Below, one piece after another: positions 7,089 through 14,040 of a stretch of 64,000 nucleotides of DNA. The notes below the pieces were generated by a model. The model saw only the letters and a list, made by a program, of their open reading frames with translations, was not told where the DNA came from and did no database searches. The position numbers and the translations under genes were made by a program. Positions within the stretch are counted from its first letter, which is position 1. Each line of letters starts with the position of its first letter. Source of the DNA: JBGCDD01 sp045105075 (GTDB taxonomy: Bacteria; Pseudomonadota; Alphaproteobacteria; Rhodobacterales; Rhodobacteraceae); NCBI GenBank assembly GCA_045105075.1, contig JBGCDD010000034.1, positions 6,202-70,201 on the forward strand. The letters run 5' to 3'.

Positions 7089-8577
7089 AAATCTCTCCGA
7101 ACGCCTGTCAGGTGTTTTTGACCGGCTCACCAAACAGGGCGCGCTGTCCGAAGACGATGTGAAAACCGCGCTGCGTGAAGTGCGCGTGGCGCTGCTCGAA
7201 GCGGATGTCTCGCTGCCCGTGGCGCGCGATTTCGTCAAGGCCGTGCAGGACAAGGCAACAGGACAGGCGGTGACCAAATCGGTCACACCGGGCCAGCAGG
7301 TTGTCAAGATTGTGCACGACGCACTTATTGACGTGCTGCGCGGCTCGGACGATCCCGGCGCGCTGAAAATTGACAGCCCGCCCGCGCCGATCCTGATGGT
7401 CGGCTTGCAGGGCTCGGGCAAAACCACAACCACCGCGAAACTGGCCAAACGGTTGAAAGACCGCGACGGCAAGCGCGTGTTGATGGCCAGCCTTGACACC
7501 AACCGCCCTGCCGCGATGGAGCAGTTGGCGATTTTGGGCGCACAGATCGGCGTGGATACGCTGCCCATCGTCAAGGGCGAAGACCCTGTGGCCATTGCCA
7601 AGCGTGCCAAGACCCAGGCCGGTTTGGGTGGCTATGACGTCTATATGCTCGACACTGCGGGCCGCCTTCACATCGACGCGGAACTGATCGCGCAGGCCGC
7701 CGCCGTGCGCGATGTGGCCAACCCGCGCGAAACGCTGTTGGTGGTCGATGGACTGACCGGGCAAGACGCCGTGAACGTGGCCACCGAATTTGACGACAAA
7801 ATCGGCGTTTCAGGCGTAGTGCTCACCCGGATGGACGGCGACGGGCGCGGTGGTGCTGCGCTGAGCATGCGCGCGGTCACCGGCAAGCCGATCCGCTTTG
7901 TTGGCCTTGGCGAAAAGATGGACGCCATCGAGACCTTTGAACCCGACCGCATCGCGGGTCGGATTTTGGGCATGGGCGATATCGTTGCTCTGGTCGAAAA
8001 GGCGCAGGAGACCATCGAGGCCGAACAGGCCGAAAAGATGATGAAGCGCATGGTCAAAGGTCAGTTCAACATGAACGACCTGCGCATGCAGCTGGACCAG
8101 ATGATCAAGATGGGCGGCATGCAAGGCATGATGGGCATGATGCCCGGCATGGGCAAAATGGCCAAACAGGTCGAAGAGGCCGGGTTTGACGACAAGATCC
8201 TGAAACAGCAAATCGCGCTGATCCAGTCGATGACCAAAAAAGAACGCGCCAACCCACAGATCCTGCAAGCCAGCCGCAAAAAACGCATTGCGCGCGGGGC
8301 CGGTTTGGAAGTGTCCGAGTTGAACAAATTGCTCAAGATGCACCGCCAGATGGGCGACATGATGAAGAAGATGGGCAAAATGGGCAAAGGCGGCATGCTG
8401 AAACAGGCCATGAAAGGCATGTTCGGCAAAGGCGGCTCACCTGCGGATATGGCGGCCGGGATGGACCCAAAGGCGATGGAAGCCGCAGCGCGTCAGATGG
8501 GTGGCAAATTGCCCGGTCTGGGCGGCGGTGGCATGGCGCTGCCTCCGGGTCTGTCGGGGTTTGGCAAAAAGAAATGA
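7081..8577 (+). CDS. ffh: signal recognition particle protein Ffh (SRP54)
   Basis: 498 aa GTPase that binds SRP RNA and signal sequences of nascent membrane proteins, then docks with FtsY. The N-domain is residues 1-85. The G-domain has G1 GLQGSGKTTTTAK (108-120), DTAGRLH and TRMDGDGRGGAALS. The C-terminal M-domain is very Met/Gly-rich (GGMQGMMGMMPGMGKM) and contains the SRP RNA-binding part. The C-terminus is an extended Gly/Met tail ending GLSGFGKKK. It heads the ffh-GNAT-rpsP-trmD gene train. Confidence 0.98.
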   Translation: MFENLSERLSGVFDRLTKQGALSEDDVKTALREVRVALLEADVSLPVARDFVKAVQDKATGQAVTKSVTPGQQVVKIVHDALIDVLRGSDDPGALKIDSPPAPILMVGLQGSGKTTTTAKLAKRLKDRDGKRVLMASLDTNRPAAMEQLAILGAQIGVDTLPIVKGEDPVAIAKRAKTQAGLGGYDVYMLDTAGRLHIDAELIAQAAAVRDVANPRETLLVVDGLTGQDAVNVATEFDDKIGVSGVVLTRMDGDGRGGAALSMRAVTGKPIRFVGLGEKMDAIETFEPDRIAGRILGMGDIVALVEKAQETIEAEQAEKMMKRMVKGQFNMNDLRMQLDQMIKMGGMQGMMGMMPGMGKMAKQVEEAGFDDKILKQQIALIQSMTKKERANPQILQASRKKRIARGAGLEVSELNKLLKMHRQMGDMMKKMGKMGKGGMLKQAMKGMFGKGGSPADMAAGMDPKAMEAAARQMGGKLPGLGGGGMALPPGLSGFGKKK

Positions 8578-9104
8578 TCCCGCTTGTGACCATCCCCACG
8601 CTTGAAACGGCCAGACTTGATCTGCGCGGGCCTGCGCCTACGGACCTTGCCGCGTATCGCGCGTTCAACGCCGAAAGCGACGTCAAGGTTGGCAGCTATC
8701 GTGGGGGGCACAGCGCAGCCGAGGTCGCAGCGCGTCTTGATCGCGACATCGCCCATTGGGCGCAACGCGGTTTTGGCATGTGGCTGGTGCGCTTCAAATC
8801 GCAAAGCGCTGTTTTGGGCGGCGTTGGCCTGTCGCACCCTAAGGATTGGCCAAGTCACGAACTGACCTGGTGGCTTATGCCGACAGCGCGCGGCACAGGC
8901 ATTGCAACCGAAGCAAGCCGCCGTGTCATCGACTGGGCGTTTGCCACCTTGGGCTGGCCCTCTGTGGAAACCCATATGCGCGACGAAAACGCACCTGCGC
9001 GGCGTCTGGCCCAGCGCTTGGGAGGCCGGGTTGTCCGTCGTGACGTCTTTCCCGACGGCGTCGCGCGCGACGTGTTTTCCCTGCCCCAAGGAGCGAGCGC
9101 ATGA
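8574..9104 (+). CDS. GNAT-family N-acetyltransferase (first of three in tandem)
   Basis: 176 aa. It begins IPTLETARLDLRGP, the start typical of RimJ/RimL-like acetyltransferases (Acetyltransf_3). The CoA-binding loop is LMPTARGTGIATEASRRVI. It overlaps the ffh stop by ATGA and the next GNAT start by ATGA. The substrate is unknown; protein N-termini, amino acids or antibiotics are possible for the family. Divergent sequence among the three copies suggests different substrates rather than dosage. Confidence 0.88.
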   Translation: MIPLVTIPTLETARLDLRGPAPTDLAAYRAFNAESDVKVGSYRGGHSAAEVAARLDRDIAHWAQRGFGMWLVRFKSQSAVLGGVGLSHPKDWPSHELTWWLMPTARGTGIATEASRRVIDWAFATLGWPSVETHMRDENAPARRLAQRLGGRVVRRDVFPDGVARDVFSLPQGASA

Positions 9105-9640
9105 GCGATCTTGGCCCCACACTGAGCACCGAACGTTTGATCCTGCGCCCGCCAATGATCGAAGATTTCGATCCGATGTGCGCGTTTTACGCGTCCGAGC
9201 ACTCAAAATTCGTCGGTGGTCCGATGACTCGTGAACTGACCTGGCGCGCGCTGGCACAAGAAGTCGGACATTGGCCGCTGCGCGGTTTTGGCCGTTGGTC
9301 CTTGATCGAACGCGCCACCGGGCAATGGGTTGGCATTTGCGGACCCTGGCACCCCGATGGGTTCCCCGAGCGAGAATTGGGCTGGGATCTGGCACAGGCC
9401 GCCACTGGCAAAGGCTATGCCACCGAAGCCGGCAAAGCCGCGCGCGACTATGCCTATGGCACGCTGGGTTGGTCGACAGTGATCAGCCTTGTGGCCGACG
9501 GCAATGATGCATCCGCTGCCGTGGCCAAACGCTTGGGCGCCGTGCTTGACGGGCGTTTCACCCATGAACGCTACGGCGATATGCAGGTCTGGCGCCATCC
9601 ATCACCCGACGCGCTTGGCACGAACGGAGGCGGCGCATGA
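9101..9640 (+). CDS. GNAT-family N-acetyltransferase (second of three)
   Basis: 179 aa. The N-terminus LSTERLILRPPMIEDFDPM and the CoA loop LAQAATGKGYATEAGKAARD place it in the RimJ/RimL-like group. It is joined to both neighbours by 4-bp ATGA overlaps, so the three copies are translated as one coupled unit. It is more similar in layout to the third copy (both have FASEQS/FYASEHS..VGGP after the first helix) than to the first. Confidence 0.88.
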   Translation: MSDLGPTLSTERLILRPPMIEDFDPMCAFYASEHSKFVGGPMTRELTWRALAQEVGHWPLRGFGRWSLIERATGQWVGICGPWHPDGFPERELGWDLAQAATGKGYATEAGKAARDYAYGTLGWSTVISLVADGNDASAAVAKRLGAVLDGRFTHERYGDMQVWRHPSPDALGTNGGGA

Positions 9641-10149
9641 TCCCGACGCTGAGCACCGATCGGCTGCGTTTGCGCGCACCTGTGCTGGCCGACCTGCCTG
9701 CTTTGATTGCGTTCTTCGCGTCCGAGCAGAGCCACACCGTCGGCGGCCCACTAGACGCACGTGGCGCTTTCCGCTCGCTCAACGCCACCATCGGTCATTG
9801 GGTGACCCGCGGCTTTGGCTCGTGGCACATCGCGGACGCACAAAACGATGCCTATCTGGGCCGCGTTGGATTTATTGAAGCGCCGGGCTGGGACGAACCT
9901 GAACTGGGCTGGGCCGTGATGCCAGTTGCGCAAGGCAAAGGCATCGCCTACGAGGCTGCCCTGGCCGCGCGCGCACATGGCGCCCAGCATTTGGGTCTTG
10001 ATGGCACCATCAGCTATATCCGCCCGTCCAACGCCCGCTCGGCCCGGTTGGCCAAGCGTCTGCGCGCACGGATTGAACAGTCCAAACCGGACTGGCTGGG
10101 CAAACCGGTTGATATCTGGCGCCATCCCCGCATCGGAGCCCCAGCATGA
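9637..10149 (+). CDS. GNAT-family N-acetyltransferase (third of three)
   Basis: 170 aa. It starts LSTDRLRLRAPVLADLPAL, has SEQSHTVGGP after the first helix, and the CoA loop VMPVAQGKGIAYEAALAARA. Likely a product of tandem duplication with the preceding gene. Its stop overlaps, by ATGA, a 12-codon ORF that in turn overlaps the chorismate mutase start. Confidence 0.88.
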   Translation: MIPTLSTDRLRLRAPVLADLPALIAFFASEQSHTVGGPLDARGAFRSLNATIGHWVTRGFGSWHIADAQNDAYLGRVGFIEAPGWDEPELGWAVMPVAQGKGIAYEAALAARAHGAQHLGLDGTISYIRPSNARSARLAKRLRARIEQSKPDWLGKPVDIWRHPRIGAPA

Positions 10150-10184
10150 CTGCCAGCATGACCCGCGAAAGGCCTATAACATGA
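10146..10184 (+). CDS. possible 12-codon relay ORF between GNAT and chorismate mutase
   Basis: ATG 10146 overlaps the GNAT stop as ATGA, and its own TGA (10182-10184) overlaps the chorismate mutase ATG as ATGA. It would encode MTASMTRERPIT. The double overlap is what a termination-reinitiation bridge would look like. Coding for a functional peptide is doubtful. Confidence 0.3.
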   Translation: MTASMTRERPIT

Positions 10185-10477
10185 CCGATGCCGTAACCCG
10201 CGCCGCCGAGCTGCTGAAAGAACATCGCAGCAGCATCGACAGGCTGGATGCGATCCTGGTTTACACGCTGGGCGAGCGCTTCAAGCACACTCAGGCTGTG
10301 GGCAAGTTAAAGGCCGAACACGACCTGCCCGCCTCTGATCCAACCCGCGAAGCCAGCCAGATCGCACGTCTTGAGGACCTGGCCAGCCGCGCCGATCTCG
10401 ACCCGGAATTCGCCAAGGATTTCCTGAACTTTATCATCGCTGAAGTCATTCAGCATCACCGCAAACATCAATCCTAA
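10181..10477 (+). CDS. chorismate mutase, AroQ-class monofunctional
   Basis: 98 aa, all-helical. The family pattern starts HRSSIDRLDAILVYTLGERF, then VGKLKAEHDLPASDPTRE, with the active-site Arg/Lys residues in helix 1 (RSSIDRLD), KLK and the R..Q segment. It converts chorismate to prephenate for Phe/Tyr synthesis. The length fits a free-standing AroQ domain. ATG 10181 was chosen because it follows AAAGG and matches the domain start. It lies between the GNAT trio and rpsP. Confidence 0.92.
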   Translation: MTDAVTRAAELLKEHRSSIDRLDAILVYTLGERFKHTQAVGKLKAEHDLPASDPTREASQIARLEDLASRADLDPEFAKDFLNFIIAEVIQHHRKHQS

Positions 10478-10482
10478 CACGC

Positions 10483-10558
10483 GGGCGCTTGCGCCCAAAC
10501 CCAACAGTCTCGCGGGCGCTTGCGCCCGACACCAACAGTCTAACGGGCGCTTGCGCCC
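10483..10558 (+). repeat. three tandem 31-bp units, each with a GGGCGCTTGCGCCC hairpin
   Basis: The 14-nt palindrome GGGCGC-TT-GCGCCC occurs at 10483-10496, 10514-10527 and 10545-10558, an exact 31-bp period. The 17-nt spacers are near-identical (AAACCCAACAGTCTCGC and GACACCAACAGTCTAAC). The array fills the gap between chorismate mutase and the rpsP Shine-Dalgarno. It would form three RNA stem-loops that may slow transcription or protect transcript ends. Confidence 0.9.
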
Positions 10559-10585
10559 GACACGCCATTCAAAGGAGAAAACCCA

Positions 10586-10954
10586 ATGGCCATGAAGATC
10601 CGCCTTGCCCGTGGTGGCAGCAAAAAACGCCCGTTTTACCGTATTGTGGCCGCTGACAGCCGCATGCCGCGCGACGGCCGTTTCATCGAAAAGCTGGGCA
10701 CATACAATCCGTTGCTGCCCAAAGACAGCGAAGAGCGCGTCAAGATGAACATGGAGCGTGTGCAGTACTGGCTGAGCCAGGGCGCCCAGCCCACCGACCG
10801 GATTGCGCGGATGCTAGAGGCCGCTGGTGTGCGTGAAAAAGCCGTACGTCAGAACCTGAAAAAGGGCGAGCCTGGCAAAAAAGCCAAAGAGCGCGCGGAA
10901 GAAAAAGCCGCAAAAGCCGCAGCACCTGCCGAAGACGCAGCTGCTGAAAGCTGA
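10586..10954 (+). CDS. rpsP: 30S ribosomal protein S16
   Basis: 122 aa. The N-terminus [19 protein letters not shown] and the segment [17 protein letters not shown] are diagnostic for S16. The core ends near residue 80. The remaining 40 residues form a Lys/Ala-rich tail ([16 protein letters not shown]) common in alphaproteobacteria. An AAAGGAG Shine-Dalgarno lies 9 nt upstream, directly after the hairpin repeats. Confidence 0.98.
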   Translation: MAMKIRLARGGSKKRPFYRIVAADSRMPRDGRFIEKLGTYNPLLPKDSEERVKMNMERVQYWLSQGAQPTDRIARMLEAAGVREKAVRQNLKKGEPGKKAKERAEEKAAKAAAPAEDAAAES

Positions 10955-11007
10955 ACCTCTCTGGGGCGGTGATCTTCGCCGCCCCGACTTGGGCAAGGGG
11001 GACGCCA

Positions 11008-11151
11008 ATGTTCCGCCTCGTGCGCACCGTTTTTCTGATTTTGCTGGCCTTCGTGGCCGGTACATTTTACGAGCGTGACCGCATGAAAACCCTCTGCGTG
11101 ACGGCAGATGGCGCTTGGCGTTCAAACCTGTGTGTTGGATCGAGCCAATGA
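11008..11151 (+). CDS. 47-aa single-pass membrane protein coupled to rimM
   Basis: One hydrophobic helix ([20 protein letters not shown], about residues 5-24) is followed by a short soluble tail with two Cys ([17 protein letters not shown]). AAGGGGG precedes the ATG, and the stop overlaps the rimM ATG as ATGA. The pattern suggests a real, conserved small protein, since the coding frame has normal codon use. Function unknown. Confidence 0.72.
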   Translation: MFRLVRTVFLILLAFVAGTFYERDRMKTLCVTADGAWRSNLCVGSSQ

Positions 11152-11651
11152 CGGATCTTATCTGCGTCGGTGCGCTGGCCGGCTCTTTTGGAGTGCACGG
11201 CGATGTGCGCGTCAAAAGCTTTTGTGCCACGCCCGAAGACATTGCGAACTACGTCCCGCTGGTGTCCGAAGACGGTGCGCGCAGTTTTGCCCTGCGGCTG
11301 ACCGGCCAGATCAAGAACGGTTTTTCCGCCCGCATCGACGGTGTGCGCACCAAAGAACAAGCAGATGCCTTGCGCGGAGAACGCTTGTTTGCGCCGCGCG
11401 ACCGGCTGCCGTCACTGCCGGATGATGAATATTACTACGCGGATCTGATCGGGCTTGAGGTGTTTGACACCGGCGGCACCTTGTTGGGATCAGTGAAACT
11501 GGTGTTGAACCACGGCGCCGGCGATTTGCTGGAAATCCGGCTGCCGGGCCAGTCCGAAACCGTGCTATTGCCCTTCACGTTGGCATTGGTGCCCACGGTC
11601 GATCTGGGCGCGCGCCGCATTGTTGCCGACCCGCCCGAAGGGTTGTTTTGA
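11148..11651 (+). CDS. rimM: ribosome maturation factor RimM
   Basis: 167 aa from ATG 11148. The N-terminal beta-barrel starts [20 protein letters not shown], the RimM hallmark. The C-terminal PRC-barrel contains [20 protein letters not shown] and ends with [20 protein letters not shown]. RimM assists 16S rRNA processing and assembly of the 30S head. It overlaps the small membrane protein by 4 bp and is followed by a five-codon ORF leading into trmD. Confidence 0.96.
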   Translation: MTDLICVGALAGSFGVHGDVRVKSFCATPEDIANYVPLVSEDGARSFALRLTGQIKNGFSARIDGVRTKEQADALRGERLFAPRDRLPSLPDDEYYYADLIGLEVFDTGGTLLGSVKLVLNHGAGDLLEIRLPGQSETVLLPFTLALVPTVDLGARRIVADPPEGLF

Positions 11652-11668
11652 TGGGTCTCGCCGGATGA
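11651..11668 (+). CDS. possible 5-codon relay ORF between rimM and trmD
   Basis: The rimM stop and an ATG share bases as TGATG at 11649-11653. Five codons (MGLAG) follow, ending in TGA 11666-11668, which overlaps the trmD ATG as ATGA. It has the same geometry as the relay at 10146-10184. It may be coincidence or a reinitiation bridge. Confidence 0.25.
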   Translation: MGLAG

Positions 11669-12462
11669 GCGACACCCCTCCTGCCCGCTCCTTGGGGCGC
11701 AAAACCATTCGGCCAACGCTGGTGCCCCGACCTTTGGTGACGCCGGTACCCGATCTGAAAGATGTGTGGAAGGCCAAGGTGATCACCCTGTTTCCCACCG
11801 CCTTTCCCGGCGTGCTGGGCGAAAGTCTGACCGGCAAGGCGCTGAATGACGGGCTGTGGCAGCTGGAAACGATCGATCTGCGCGGCTTTGGCATCGGCAA
11901 ACACCGCAATGTGGACGATACGCCTGCGGGTGGCGGCGCCGGGATGGTGCTGCGTGCCGATGTGCTTGGACCCGCCATCGAAACCGCAAGCAGCGGCACG
12001 GGCGGGCGCTGGCCGATGATTTATCTCAGCCCACGTGGTGCGCCGATGACCCAGGCGTTGATGCAGGATCTGGCGCAAAGCGATGGTATTACGCTGCTGT
12101 GCGGTCGGTTCGAAGGCGTCGACGAGCGCGTGCTTGAGCATTACGACATTCAGGAAGTCTCGCTCGGCGATTTTGTGATGACCGGCGGTGAGATCGCCGC
12201 TCAAGCGTTGATTGACGCCACCGTGCGTCTGTTGCCGGGAGTGTTGGGCAATCAGGCATCGACCGAAGAAGAAAGCTTTTCCAACGGCTTGCTGGAACAT
12301 CCCCAATTTACCAAACCGGCCAGCTGGAACGGGCACGACATTCCCGATGTGCTGATGTCGGGCCATCACGGTAACATCGCCAAATGGCGCCGTGCGCAAT
12401 CCGAAGAGCTGACCCAAACGCGCCGGCCCGATCTGTGGAAAAAATACAACCACAAACCCTAA
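11665..12462 (+). CDS. trmD: tRNA (guanine-37-N1)-methyltransferase TrmD
   Basis: 265 aa. SPOUT methyltransferase that makes m1G37 and prevents frameshifting. The family core begins at KVITLFPTAFPGVLGESLTG. The knotted SAM site includes LLCGRFEGVDERV and LGDFVMTGGEIAA; the tail carries FTKPASWNGHDIPDVLMSGHH. About 34 residues (MSDTPPARSLGRK...) precede the core, an Arg/Pro-rich extension absent from E. coli TrmD but seen in rhodobacteral proteins. The start choice rests on overlap with the upstream mini-ORF. Confidence 0.95.
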   Translation: MSDTPPARSLGRKTIRPTLVPRPLVTPVPDLKDVWKAKVITLFPTAFPGVLGESLTGKALNDGLWQLETIDLRGFGIGKHRNVDDTPAGGGAGMVLRADVLGPAIETASSGTGGRWPMIYLSPRGAPMTQALMQDLAQSDGITLLCGRFEGVDERVLEHYDIQEVSLGDFVMTGGEIAAQALIDATVRLLPGVLGNQASTEEESFSNGLLEHPQFTKPASWNGHDIPDVLMSGHHGNIAKWRRAQSEELTQTRRPDLWKKYNHKP

Positions 12463-12534
12463 CGAGGCACCGGGCGCGGCAAGGCAAAGGGTTTCAAAGG
12501 AGCCGCGCAATTGACTGTGTGACAGACCGCGGTC

Positions 12535-12987
12535 ATGAATTTGCTTATGTCAAATGTTCCCTGCAAAACGATTTCAGGCCGGTGCTATTGCGGCTCAATC
12601 ACGTTCTGGTGCGCGTCAAAACCGCAGGTGGTGGCCTATTGCCATTGCTCTGACTGTCGTCGCGCAACCGGAGGGCCAGTCGCCGCCTTTGCTGCCTTCG
12701 CGGAGGGCGAGATCACCTTTGCGCCCAATGAGGGCCAGAGCGTTTGCGTGACCGCGGGTGTGACACGCACGTTTTGTGGTCAGTGCGGCTCTTCCCTGAC
12801 GGGGCGCTACGACTATCTTCCCGGCCAGGTCTATGTGTCGTTGGGGGTCATTGATCAGGCAAACGACCTCGCGCCCGACCTCCACTCGCACGATGCACAA
12901 CGTTTGAAATGGCTGCATATTGTGGACGACAAAGACCGTGCACAAACATCGGCCACGCAACACCTGAACGCACCTTTTGCGCCGTGA
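12535..12987 (+). CDS. GFA-family (CENP-V/GFA) zinc protein
   Basis: 150 aa; an internal ATG at 12547 is an alternative start. Zinc-binding cysteines appear as GRCYCGSI, YCHCSDCRRATG and FCGQCGSSLTG, the typical Gfa/CENP-V arrangement. Family members include glutathione-dependent formaldehyde-activating enzyme, but most have no known substrate. It stands alone between trmD and rplS, 72 nt after trmD. Confidence 0.9.
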   Translation: MNLLMSNVPCKTISGRCYCGSITFWCASKPQVVAYCHCSDCRRATGGPVAAFAAFAEGEITFAPNEGQSVCVTAGVTRTFCGQCGSSLTGRYDYLPGQVYVSLGVIDQANDLAPDLHSHDAQRLKWLHIVDDKDRAQTSATQHLNAPFAP

Positions 12988-13299
12988 GTCCTGTGATAGC
13001 GCGAAAATGCGGGACCGCCGTCGATTTAGCCCAATGGTCGCAACCTTGGGCTTGATACGGACACAGCTTGCGCCTAGAAGACCACAGGTTCAGAATCGTT
13101 GATGCGGCTCTGAGCTTTTGTGTTTCGTTCTGACACCCCTTGTTCTTCTTCGGACAGTCTGGGACCGGCGCGGCACACACAAGACACAATGAAGGATCAT
13201 CCGATCTCTGGCGGGCGCTGCGGCGGACCCGGTGAAGACCAAGAGCTCTCGATGACGCATATCCGTGGAAAAACCACGATGTATATATAGGAGATTGCG
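12988..13299 (+). other. non-coding gap upstream of rplS
   Basis: 312 nt without a convincing gene. The only structure noted is a small hairpin (CGTGG-AAAAA-CCACG, 13264-13278) just before the AGGAG ribosome-binding site of rplS. It presumably contains the rplS-rpmE promoter and 5' leader, but no clear -35/-10 pair was found. Confidence 0.4.
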
Positions 13300-13680
13300 A
13301 TGGACCTGATCGCACAGCTGGAGGCGGAGCAAGTTGCCGCCCTGGGAAAAGACATTCCCGATTTCAAAGCCGGAGACACCGTGCGTGTTGGCTTTAAAGT
13401 GACCGAAGGGTCGCGCACCCGTGTTCAGAATTACGAAGGTGTGTGCATTGCGCGCAAGGGCGGCGCGGGCATTGCCGGCGCGTTCACCGTGCGCAAGATT
13501 TCCTTTGGCGAAGGCGTGGAACGTGTGTTCCCGCTGCATTCAACAAACATCGAAAGCATCACCGTCGTGCGCCGTGGCCGTGTGCGTCGCGCCAAGCTGT
13601 ATTACCTGCGCGCGCGTCGCGGCAAGTCGGCCCGGATCGCAGAAGACACAACCTACAAGCCCAAGTCGGCCAAGGCGTAA
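13300..13680 (+). CDS. rplS: 50S ribosomal protein L19
   Basis: 126 aa. Diagnostic segments are [42 protein letters not shown] and [23 protein letters not shown]. It sits at the 30S-50S interface. TATAGGAGATTGCG gives a good Shine-Dalgarno. rpmE follows after 11 nt. Confidence 0.98.
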   Translation: MDLIAQLEAEQVAALGKDIPDFKAGDTVRVGFKVTEGSRTRVQNYEGVCIARKGGAGIAGAFTVRKISFGEGVERVFPLHSTNIESITVVRRGRVRRAKLYYLRARRGKSARIAEDTTYKPKSAKA

Positions 13681-13691
13681 GGATCGGCACG

Positions 13692-13913
13692 ATGAAAAAA
13701 GAAATCCATCCCGAATATCACATGATCGACGTCAAAATGACCGACGGCACGATCCTGAAAATGAAATCCACATGGGGCAAAGAAGGCGACCAGCTGTCGC
13801 TTGATATTGATCCCACCGTGCACCCGGCCTGGACCGGTGGCGGAACCCGTTTGATGGACACTGGCGGTCGCGTGTCAAAGTTCAAAAAGAAATACGAAGG
13901 TCTCGGGTTCTAA
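13692..13913 (+). CDS. rpmE: 50S ribosomal protein L31
   Basis: 73 aa starting [19 protein letters not shown]. It has the L31 pattern [23 protein letters not shown] and ends KKKYEGLGF. It lacks the CxxC zinc motifs of C+ type L31, so it is a zinc-independent form of the type typical for alphaproteobacteria. It is the last gene before a strong terminator. Confidence 0.96.
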   Translation: MKKEIHPEYHMIDVKMTDGTILKMKSTWGKEGDQLSLDIDPTVHPAWTGGGTRLMDTGGRVSKFKKKYEGLGF

Positions 13914-13937
13914 ACCTGACATCTTGTTGTTTTGCAG

Positions 13938-13972
13938 CGCCGCTCCGGTTTCGGGGCGGCGTTTTGCGTTTT
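13938..13972 (+). terminator. rho-independent terminator after rpmE
   Basis: A 10-bp stem CGCCGCTCCG/CGGGGCGGCG (one G-U pair) with a GTTT loop at 13938-13961 is followed by TTTTGCGTTTT. Confidence 0.9.
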
Positions 13973-14040
13973 GTGGTGACGAAATCGAAAGCCTTTGCGG
14001 TCAGACTACGCCGAATTGTGGTTAGGACCCTGATTTGGTT

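Noticed and set aside
10483..10558. Three regularly spaced repeats as a CRISPR array
   Set aside because: The repeated unit is a self-complementary 14-mer with near-identical 17-nt spacers; no unique spacers, leader or cas genes.
12988..13299. tRNA or small RNA gene in the rplS upstream gap
   Set aside because: No T-loop GGTTCRA motif, acceptor stem or terminator could be found.
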